From NCBI GenBank assembly GCA_016840945.1, contig JAEORJ010000301.1, positions 1-10,310 on the forward strand: a stretch of DNA of 10,310 nucleotides, written 5' to 3'. Shown piece by piece: positions 1-5,286 of the stretch. Numbering within the stretch: position 1 is the first letter of the stretch; each line of letters starts with the position of its first letter. Below the pieces are notes generated by a model. It was given only the letters and a program-made list of their open reading frames with translations, made no database searches and was not told where the DNA came from. The stretch is from Candidatus Gerdarchaeota archaeon. GTDB lineage: Archaea; Asgardarchaeota; Heimdallarchaeia; JABLTI01. Both the position numbers and the translations under genes were made by a program.

Positions 1-200
1 CCTTCAAGGAAACTGAAAAATTGTTTTGCATGTTGATATTCGTTTTCAGCTGTTTCTAAGAAGATATTAGAAATATGAACAAATCCTTCTTTTTTTGCTA
101 TTTTTGAGTACATCGTATAACGGTTTCGTGCTTGAGATTCTCCAGCAAAAGCTTTGAGAAGATTCTTCTCGGTTTCTGTTCCTTTAATTGATTTAGACAT
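1..200 (-). CDS. rbr: Rubrerythrin, N-terminal part (cut by window edge)
   Basis: Rubrerythrin is a cytosolic non-haem di-iron peroxidase that reduces H2O2 to water in anaerobes, usually with electrons from rubredoxin. The 66 complete codons visible match the N-terminal half of its four-helix ferritin-like domain. A GESQARNRY motif carries the first iron-ligand Glu at residue 21. An ETAENEYQHAKQFF stretch carries Glu54 and His57, matching the ExxH pair of the family. The ATG at 200 is preceded by GAAGG at 210-214 with a 9-nt spacer, so the start is well supported. The gene follows the superoxide reductase stop by 14 nt, fitting one operon in which the reductase's peroxide product is consumed by the next enzyme. 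The second half of the di-iron site and any C-terminal rubredoxin domain lie outside the window, so full-length rubrerythrin and a rubredoxin-less erythrin cannot be told apart. Confidence 0.95.
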   Translation of the reverse strand, partial: MSKSIKGTETEKNLLKAFAGESQARNRYTMYSKIAKKEGFVHISNIFLETAENEYQHAKQFFSFLE

Positions 201-214
201 AGGTTTTAGCCTTC

Positions 215-595
215 TTATTTTTTCCAAAGTAAATGTTTGTTGCAATATTCACGTATAATGATATTTTCTATATCTTTTACTTTGAATTTAGCTTTTGGTT
301 CATCACCAGGTTTCAAAAACTTACGTTGTGCTTTATCTCCAGCAATAACTTCTATCCATTCAATCCAATGATCTTCAACCATTGGATGAAGTGTACTGCC
401 AACTACAACTTCAATTTTGCCTTCTTCAAGTTTATTCATTACTGGAACATGCTTTTCATTTTTCCAGTCGGCTGTTTGCTCTTGCATTAGTTGCATTGGC
501 TCACCGCAACATACAAGTTGACCTGGTCCTCCGTCAAGGACCTCAACTATGTTGCCACATTTATTACATTTGTAAATCTCATATCTTTTAGCCAT
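215..595 (-). CDS. dfx: Desulfoferrodoxin (2Fe superoxide reductase)
   Basis: This cytosolic enzyme reduces superoxide to hydrogen peroxide without releasing O2. The 126-aa product is the usual length for two-domain desulfoferrodoxin. The N-terminal desulforedoxin-like domain binds the FeCys4 centre I through Cys10, Cys13, Cys29 and Cys30. The C-terminal catalytic domain carries the EKHVP motif (Glu47, Lys48, His49), His70, His76 and the closing YCNKH motif (Cys118, His121). These are the four His and one Cys of the square-pyramidal iron site, plus the catalytic Glu and Lys. An ORF open from 703 would add 36 unrelated hydrophobic residues. I chose the ATG at 595 because family homology begins there and GGTGAT lies at 602-607 with a 6-nt spacer. 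It is followed 14 nt later by rubrerythrin and preceded by the flavodiiron gene. Electrons probably come from rubredoxin, which is not in the window. Confidence 0.96.
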   Translation of the reverse strand: MAKRYEIYKCNKCGNIVEVLDGGPGQLVCCGEPMQLMQEQTADWKNEKHVPVMNKLEEGKIEVVVGSTLHPMVEDHWIEWIEVIAGDKAQRKFLKPGDEPKAKFKVKDIENIIIREYCNKHLLWKK

Positions 596-600
596 ATTGA

Positions 601-650
601 GATCACCAGTTAATTCAAAGTACTTAAAATTGCTATTAATAATTTTTCCT
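601..650 (-). promoter_or_regulatory. Candidate promoter and ribosome site of the dfx-rbr operon
   Basis: On the minus strand a purine-rich GGAAAAA stretch (about 644-650) runs into a TTATTAATA box (634-642). This resembles an archaeal BRE plus TATA element. A start point about 25 nt further on would fall near 612 and give a short leader holding the GGTGAT ribosome site (602-607). The background is so AT-rich that TATA-like boxes are common, so only the position supports this call. Confidence 0.3.
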
Positions 651-699
651 TCGAAAATAAAGAATAGCTTTTTTAAAGGAAAATAATTGGTTGAAAATT

Positions 700-712
700 T
701 CAAAAAAAGAAG
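700..712 (-). terminator. Oligo-T run after the flavodiiron gene
   Basis: The minus strand reads TTCTTTTTTTG here, with seven consecutive T at 702-708, about 26 nt beyond the flavodiiron stop codon at 735-737. Archaeal RNA polymerase can terminate at such U-runs without a hairpin. No stable stem precedes it. It is the only long T-run in this gap and would separate the flavodiiron transcript from dfx-rbr. Confidence 0.35.
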
Positions 713-734
713 TAATTAGAGTAACAAAGTTATT

Positions 735-1922
735 CTAATTAACAAGTCCTAAGGATTTATGTTTCTGATATATTTTTTCTGCTAACTCATCAAGTTGCTT
801 TTTCCCTTCATCAGTCATTTTTCCACGTAGAACTACTGGTTCAAGTAATTCAGGTTTAATACGAGTTAACATAGCGATTAAATCTTCTTTAAGTTGACAT
901 TTCCATCCATAAGATGCTATGATAGATGCGAACTTAGCTTTTGGTCGTAAAGCATTTGCCAAATAAGTTGCATAAACAGCTAAAGGATGTGGACCAGTCA
1001 AAACTGCTGGTGCTCCTATCACAATTGTTGCAGTATCCACTAGAGCCATTGCTAATTCACCAATATCGGTTACTGTTAAATTGTATGGTCTTACTTGAAT
1101 TCCTTTTTCAGTTAAAACATCAGAAAAGTATTCAACCATTTCTTTAACTGAATGATGCATTGAAACATAAGGAATAACAACTTCATTTTTTACTTCATCA
1201 GAAATCCAATCTTTGTAGGCATTAATTATAAAAGCTGGATTTTGATGGACAGGTCCATGACTGGGTGCAATCATATCAAAATCATAATTTGATAATTTCT
1301 CAATATGCTTTACAATAATTTTTCTAAAAGGCATCATTATTTCAGCATAATATCGTTTAGCTGATTCATAGGTCTTAGCTTCATCAGTAACAAAAGGTTC
1401 GCTTTGAGCTAAATGTGTACCAAAAAGATCACAAGTAAAAATTATCTTATCTTCTTTAAGATAAGTAAGCATAGTTTCAGGCCAATGAACCCAAGGGGCA
1501 TTAATAAACTCTAAAGTTTTATTCCCCAAAGAAAGTGTTTCCCCTTCATCTTTAACTATGAATCTTTCTTCAGGTAGATGTAAATGAACCATTAAATGTT
1601 CTTTTCCCTTAGAATTAGTTACAATTTGGGCTTTAGGATATTTTTCAATTAATTGAACTATACCTTCGGAATGATCTTGTTCAGTATGGTTTGAAATAAT
1701 ATAGTCAATTTTTTTTACTTTTAATTTTGCTAGATTTTTTTCCAACTCATAGAATTTCGATCCATCAACAGAATCTATAATAGCTGTTTTTTCACTCCCT
1801 ATAATAAGATAGGAGTTATATGTTGTTCCATTGGGTAAAGGGATCAATTCATCAAAAAGCCTACGATCAAAATCTTTTGCACCAACGAAATATATGTTTG
1901 GTTTTATTTCTGCTACTGCCAT
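735..1922 (-). CDS. fprA: Flavodiiron protein (A-type, FprA-like O2/NO reductase)
   Basis: This cytosolic enzyme reduces O2 to water (some members reduce NO to N2O), fed by rubredoxin or F420H2 depending on the lineage. The 395-aa product has the class A layout. A metallo-beta-lactamase-like di-iron domain (about 1-245) carries His79, Glu81, Asp83 and His84 in NHTEQDHSEG, His146 in WVHWPETM, Asp165 in TCDLFG and His222 in APSHGP. A flavodoxin domain (about 250-390) has GPHPLAVY and ASYGW loops. The FMN phosphate loop reads SMHHSVKEM (254-262), lacking the Gly and Thr typical of the family. No C-terminal rubredoxin or flavin reductase domain is fused. I chose the ATG at 1922 over the one at 1940 because GAGG at 1931-1934 sits 8 nt before it, while the outer ATG has no ribosome site. 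Homology also begins at the IKPNIYFVG stretch just after it. Substrate choice (O2 or NO) cannot be decided from sequence. Confidence 0.96.
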   Translation of the reverse strand: MAVAEIKPNIYFVGAKDFDRRLFDELIPLPNGTTYNSYLIIGSEKTAIIDSVDGSKFYELEKNLAKLKVKKIDYIISNHTEQDHSEGIVQLIEKYPKAQIVTNSKGKEHLMVHLHLPEERFIVKDEGETLSLGNKTLEFINAPWVHWPETMLTYLKEDKIIFTCDLFGTHLAQSEPFVTDEAKTYESAKRYYAEIMMPFRKIIVKHIEKLSNYDFDMIAPSHGPVHQNPAFIINAYKDWISDEVKNEVVIPYVSMHHSVKEMVEYFSDVLTEKGIQVRPYNLTVTDIGELAMALVDTATIVIGAPAVLTGPHPLAVYATYLANALRPKAKFASIIASYGWKCQLKEDLIAMLTRIKPELLEPVVLRGKMTDEGKKQLDELAEKIYQKHKSLGLVN

Positions 1923-1954
1923 TATTTTTTCCTCAATCATACTAATATTTTTTC

Positions 1955-1975
1955 AACTTGATATATCTTTCACCA
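1955..1975 (-). promoter_or_regulatory. Candidate promoter of the flavodiiron gene
   Basis: On the minus strand a GGTGAAAG purine-rich element is followed by GATATATC, with the TATA-like core at 1961-1966. A start point about 25 nt downstream falls near 1938. That yields a roughly 15-nt leader containing the GAGG ribosome site, and it would exclude the outer ATG at 1940 from the mRNA. The seven-T run at 1975-1981 lies directly upstream and may end the preceding transcript. The support is positional only. Confidence 0.3.
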
Positions 1976-2016
1976 AAAAAAGTGAATTTGTTTTTATTGA
2001 TTTGTTTATTTTCTAA

Positions 2017-2046
2017 GAGAACGATTGTGTTATACCAACCATTCTC
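2017..2046 (-). terminator. Strand-specific hairpin in the 3' region of the oxidoreductase mRNA
   Basis: Read on the minus strand, GAGAATGGTTG and CAATCGTTCTC can pair into an 11-bp stem, including two G-U wobbles, around an 8-nt loop. In the plus-strand sense the two wobble positions become C-A mismatches, so only RNA transcribed leftward folds well. The hairpin begins 23 nt after the oxidoreductase stop. A seven-T run follows at 1975-1981, about 35 nt beyond the stem. It may mark the 3' end of the transcript, stabilise it, or be a processing site. It is not a canonical bacterial terminator because no U-run follows the stem directly. Confidence 0.4.
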
Positions 2047-2069
2047 AAAGACTTTCTAGTAATCATTAC

Positions 2070-2717
2070 TTAAGCAATGGTTTCGAGAATTTGTTTAAGA
2101 AGCATATCTTCTGTAACCAATCCTTCTACATTACCTTTACCATTATTGATAATAGTATTAGGTACACCGAAAATATCAAAATCTGATGCCAATTGTGAAA
2201 ATTGAGACGCTTCAACCATTTCAGCAGTAATATATTTACTTGCTAAAGCTAACTTTTGTGCTCGAAGAACCATAGCTGGGCAATAAGGACATTCTAATGT
2301 AACGAATACCTTGAGATTAACTGGTTTAGTAATTTTTTTCACTAGAGCTAGATCATTTGGTCCTAATAATGGATCTCTTCCAGAAACAAGCATTATTGAT
2401 TCGATAAAAGTAGTAAATTCTTTTCCAGCAGGTACACCAAAGAATCTTATACCATAATCTTCATCTCCCTCAATAGCTAAAGCTGGGTGATGTTCAATCC
2501 CATATTTTTTAGCCAAGGGATCATTTTCATCGCAATTACAATGGTCGATTTTGATTTTATCACTTAATTCACTTACAGCATCTACTAGAGATTCCATTTC
2601 ATTACAAAAAAGACAATGGTTTTTTGAAGAGAAAACCCTAATTGTAACAGGTTCTTTCATATTCTCAAATCGCTGTTTTACTAATTGCTTAACACTTTCA
2701 TCTAATAAAGTAGTCAC
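2070..2717 (-). CDS. Two-domain protein disulfide oxidoreductase (PDO, glutaredoxin-like)
   Basis: This archaeal-type protein, related to the Pyrococcus PDO family, oxidises, reduces or isomerises protein disulfides in the cytosol and often acts as the thioredoxin partner of a thioredoxin reductase. The 215-aa product holds two tandem thioredoxin folds. The N-terminal fold has active site CLFC (Cys35, Cys38) and a cis-Pro at residue 78 in HHPAL. The C-terminal fold has CPYC (Cys143, Cys146) and a cis-Pro at 186 in FGVPNT. No signal peptide is visible. An extra pair, Cys60 and Cys62, sits after the second strand of the first fold. The start is a GTG at 2717: AGGAG at 2727-2731 lies 9 nt upstream, and the ATG overlapping it is followed at once by TGA in another frame. 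It heads the leftward oxidative-stress gene set, so a role in repairing or recycling thiols during oxygen exposure is inferred. Confidence 0.93.
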   Translation of the reverse strand: MTTLLDESVKQLVKQRFENMKEPVTIRVFSSKNHCLFCNEMESLVDAVSELSDKIKIDHCNCDENDPLAKKYGIEHHPALAIEGDEDYGIRFFGVPAGKEFTTFIESIMLVSGRDPLLGPNDLALVKKITKPVNLKVFVTLECPYCPAMVLRAQKLALASKYITAEMVEASQFSQLASDFDIFGVPNTIINNGKGNVEGLVTEDMLLKQILETIA

Positions 2718-2748
2718 ATATATCTTCTCCTGTGATAGTTTTGTTGTA

Positions 2749-2775
2749 CTTATATACTCTTACCTTTTTAAAACC
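2749..2775 (-). promoter_or_regulatory. Candidate promoter of the oxidoreductase gene
   Basis: Two TATA-like elements face left here: TATATAAG at 2749-2756 and TTTTAAAAAGG within 2763-2775. The nearer box would place the start point around 2727, leaving the AGGAG ribosome site (2727-2731) at the extreme 5' end. The farther box would give a leader of about 25 nt and fits better. I cannot tell which is used. Confidence 0.35.
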
Positions 2776-2786
2776 ATTATTTATTA

Positions 2787-2800
2787 ATTTCTTAAGAAAT
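2787..2800. promoter_or_regulatory. Perfect 14-bp palindrome in the divergent promoter region
   Basis: The sequence ATTTCTTAAGAAAT is a perfect palindrome lying 12-38 bp upstream of both candidate TATA boxes of the oxidoreductase gene. Its form suits a dimeric winged-helix regulator. It is AT-rich, and about one or two such palindromes are expected by chance in 10 kb of this composition, so only the location makes it noteworthy. Confidence 0.25.
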
Positions 2801-2940
2801 AGAACTATTTTTTATAATTCTCTAAAATATTTTATTTACAATATACTTTGAGAAAATTAATAATATTGATTTGGTATTTTTAAAGAAAATTTCCTCTAAT
2901 TAATTATTTTAGATTTTATTATAAAAAAAAGTCTTAAAAC

Positions 2941-2956
2941 AAAAGGAATTTATACA
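2941..2956 (+). promoter_or_regulatory. Candidate BRE/TATA promoter of the propeller-longin gene
   Basis: A purine-rich AAAAGGA (2941-2947) runs into TTTATAC (2949-2955), the order expected for archaeal BRE plus TATA. A start point about 25 nt on falls near 2978 and gives a leader of about 36 nt before the TTG start. The rest of the 296-nt divergent gap is featureless A/T sequence apart from the elements listed separately; I see no RNA gene in it. Confidence 0.4.
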
Positions 2957-2975
2957 TTAACTATTACTTTTGTTA

Positions 2976-2990
2976 TGAAGTAAAACTTCA
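2976..2990. promoter_or_regulatory. Short dyad between promoter and start of the propeller gene
   Basis: TGAAGT and ACTTCA flank a 3-nt AAA spacer, giving a 6-bp inverted repeat at the predicted transcription start and 23 nt before the TTG start codon. It could be an operator or a small leader hairpin. It also overlaps an ATG-AAG-TAA triplet series in frame with the downstream gene. Confidence 0.25.
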
Positions 2991-3013
2991 ATTCAAAGAA
3001 TAAAACAAATTTA

Positions 3014-5164
3014 TTGGTCGTACCTTCCGTGCAACAAACTCTTGAAGAAGTAATTCAACCATTTCATACATTACTTACCCATGATTATAATATAGATGGG
3101 ATTTCAGAAATAATTGCTTCTAGACTAGGTAAAAATGAAACAGAAATAAGTATCGCTCATCCAAAACACATGTCCAATTATTCAATAAAGATTAATGAAA
3201 GAATCAATACAATGTGTGTTGCTCAAACAAGTTTAGATAGAGGATTCGAATTAGTTACGGGAGATATTAAAGGAGTAGTAAGAATTAATTCTAGGGATGG
3301 TAGACCTTTTTTTAGTAAGGATATTAAAGATGGCATCCGTTTACCATCTGCTGTTCTTTGCGCAGCTCCAGGAGATTTAAATGGTAATAAATTATCAGAA
3401 ATAATTGTTGGATGTGCAAACGGGGAAGTAGTAATGATTGAAAGAATCCCTGGAAAGAAACAGCAATGGGATAAAATCAGAGGTTTTTCATTAGGACGAA
3501 TTTTCCCACAACCTGTGACTCAAATATTAACCGGTGATTTTAATGGTGATGGGTATATTGGTTTTATTGTGGGATCTGTTGATGGTTCATTTAAGGAAAT
3601 AGAATTTAGACCTCAACTACAAAAATTTGATCTTATTGGTGAAATAAACATTCAAGCTGTACCAAGCTTTTGTTTTAATGGTGATTTTGATCGTGATGGT
3701 ATTTCTGAAGTTATTATTGGTGATCAAAACGGAAAATTAAGTATTTACAAACGAAATCGATTAATGTCAAGCCACAACTTAGATGGGGCAATTACCTGTG
3801 GTTCTGTTGGGGATGTAGATAATGACAGACAATTAGAAATAGTTGTTGGAACAGCTAATGGTTCATTCCATATCTTGCGACAGAATACTATAGAAAGTTA
3901 TGAAGGTTATAGTAATATCAATGATTTGCGAATTGGTGATTTGAATGGTAATAGAGTTAATGATTTAATTTTCTCTATTGATAAAAAGAGAATTGTTGCA
4001 TTTAATTTTACTCGAGATAAAGCAAAAGAACGTCCTAATGTTGAATTAATTCCTTTTAAAGGCACGCCAACAGCAATTGGTTCACAAATTGATATACCTG
4101 ATACCTCAAATGCTTTTTGCCCAAATTGTCAATCTCAAGTACGATTTATAGAACAGTATAGAAGATATTATTGTTATAATTGTAGACAATATGTTGCTCC
4201 TGTTCCAAAACAAGAAGGTAAAAAACAACCTTCTACAATTATTGAAGCAAAATCTCATGGAAGTCCCTATGCAGTAGGAACTCCATATGATCCATATAAA
4301 GCAACAGAAGCTAAGGATGAATCAATAACTGGCGTTGAAAAAATTAAATCAAAAGTTCAAACAACAATGGGAACAGGGAGTATGGAAAATGATATTGTTT
4401 GGCAGGAAGAATCAAATAAAGATATGGCCTCTGAATCAACACCAAATTATTACTTGCCAGTAGATTTGGAATCTGATTTGGAGATGGGCATTGAATTTTT
4501 CAATGACATTCTAAAAATAAAACATGTAATTCTAATTCATTCATTATCAGGAGTCCCATTATTCAGTCAGGGTTTTGGCAAAGAAATTGATGTTTCTCTA
4601 ACAAGTGGATTCCTTAGTGCTGTGGGAACTTTTACAGAAGAAATGTCAGGTGAAACAGAAAAACGCATTGGTGTTTTTAGTGAAATAGGACGTGAAGGTT
4701 TTTGGATCATAATTTATGAAGGTGAAATTTCAAAAACAGCTTTATTGGTAAGTGAGAAAATTGGTACACACATGAAAAAACGAATTTCTATTTTCATGAA
4801 TGAATTTGAAAATAACTATAAAGAAGAATTAGTTAATTTCACAGGATTTATCTCAGCTTTTACTGGAACCACTGATTTACTTGAAAAACATTTACGATTA
4901 GAATATTTATATCCATTAAAAATGGATATCAAAAGAATGCGATTAACAGCAATAACTCCTAATGAAAAGAAACTAGCGAAAGCTTTTACTGAATTTCTTA
5001 CTGATGCTGAAGATGAAGTTTATTATGTTACAGAATTAATTGATACAGTGTTAAATAAGCAGGCAGCGAATCTATCTAAAGATGATATGTTAGCAGTAAT
5101 GATAAAATATCTAGAAAATGGCATGTTGATTCCAATTCCGCCACCACCAAATTCCCAACTATAG
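3014..5164 (+). CDS. Beta-propeller (FG-GAP-like) / zinc-ribbon / longin-like domain protein
   Basis: The product has 716 aa and no signal peptide or membrane segment, so it is probably cytosolic. Residues about 20-335 form roughly seven FG-GAP/VCBS-like blades. The clearest Asp-rich loops are DYNIDGISEII (24), DLNGNKLSEIIVG (121), DFNGDG (175), DFDRDGISEVIIG (224), DVDNDRQLEIVVG (267) and DLNGNRVNDLIF (309). A zinc ribbon follows with Cys369, Cys372, Cys387 and Cys390. A polar linker (about 395-475) leads to a longin/roadblock-like domain (about 485-611): beta hairpin around SGVPLF, helix SGFLSAVGTF, three strands, long helix. A helical, perhaps winged-helix tail ends in IPIPPPP. Longin and roadblock folds typically bind small GTPases. 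A scaffold or GTPase-regulator role is therefore inferred, not shown. The start is weak: TTG at 3014 lacks a ribosome site, GTG at 3029 is an alternative, and the first blade rules out a start at Met53. The TPR giant lies 122 nt downstream. Confidence 0.8.
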   Translation: MVVPSVQQTLEEVIQPFHTLLTHDYNIDGISEIIASRLGKNETEISIAHPKHMSNYSIKINERINTMCVAQTSLDRGFELVTGDIKGVVRINSRDGRPFFSKDIKDGIRLPSAVLCAAPGDLNGNKLSEIIVGCANGEVVMIERIPGKKQQWDKIRGFSLGRIFPQPVTQILTGDFNGDGYIGFIVGSVDGSFKEIEFRPQLQKFDLIGEINIQAVPSFCFNGDFDRDGISEVIIGDQNGKLSIYKRNRLMSSHNLDGAITCGSVGDVDNDRQLEIVVGTANGSFHILRQNTIESYEGYSNINDLRIGDLNGNRVNDLIFSIDKKRIVAFNFTRDKAKERPNVELIPFKGTPTAIGSQIDIPDTSNAFCPNCQSQVRFIEQYRRYYCYNCRQYVAPVPKQEGKKQPSTIIEAKSHGSPYAVGTPYDPYKATEAKDESITGVEKIKSKVQTTMGTGSMENDIVWQEESNKDMASESTPNYYLPVDLESDLEMGIEFFNDILKIKHVILIHSLSGVPLFSQGFGKEIDVSLTSGFLSAVGTFTEEMSGETEKRIGVFSEIGREGFWIIIYEGEISKTALLVSEKIGTHMKKRISIFMNEFENNYKEELVNFTGFISAFTGTTDLLEKHLRLEYLYPLKMDIKRMRLTAITPNEKKLAKAFTEFLTDAEDEVYYVTELIDTVLNKQAANLSKDDMLAVMIKYLENGMLIPIPPPPNSQL

Positions 5165-5212
5165 ATCCAAATATACTTTACTAAAAACTTATGAGTTATT
5201 TTACATATTGAT

Positions 5213-5228
5213 ATGATATAATATCTAA
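5213..5228 (+). promoter_or_regulatory. Possible TATA-like box before the TPR gene
   Basis: GATATAATATC lies about 60 nt before the chosen start of the TPR gene, in a 122-nt A/T-rich gap with no clear T-run terminator. The second gene could therefore be read through from the first, have its own promoter, or both. The evidence is weak because such boxes are frequent in this sequence. Confidence 0.2.
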
Positions 5229-5286
5229 TGTACAATATTATTAATTAGAACTACTAATAAGTAAATGAATGTTAGAGGCTTTAGAA

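Noticed and set aside
233..591. Plus-strand open frames opposite desulfoferrodoxin
   Set aside because: They are short, overlapping, Phe/Leu-rich frames antisense to a certain gene, with no recognisable motif.
596..703. N-terminal extension of desulfoferrodoxin by 36 residues from an ATG at 703
   Set aside because: It has no homology to the family and no ribosome site, while the inner ATG at 595 has GGTGAT upstream and gives the standard 126-aa length.
1923..1940. Start of the flavodiiron protein at the outer ATG (1940)
   Set aside because: No Shine-Dalgarno-like site precedes it. The GAGG inside this stretch is correctly spaced for the ATG at 1922, and a TATA-like box would place the transcript start near 1938.
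1969..1986. Short inverted repeat TTCAC/GTGAA around an A-rich spacer as a terminator
   Set aside because: Only five base pairs with an 8-nt loop. The T-run inside the loop on the minus strand is more relevant than the stem.
2058..2070. Near-palindrome AGTAATCATTACT at the PDO stop codon
   Set aside because: The single-base centre cannot form an RNA hairpin loop without losing several pairs, and it overlaps coding sequence. Likely chance.
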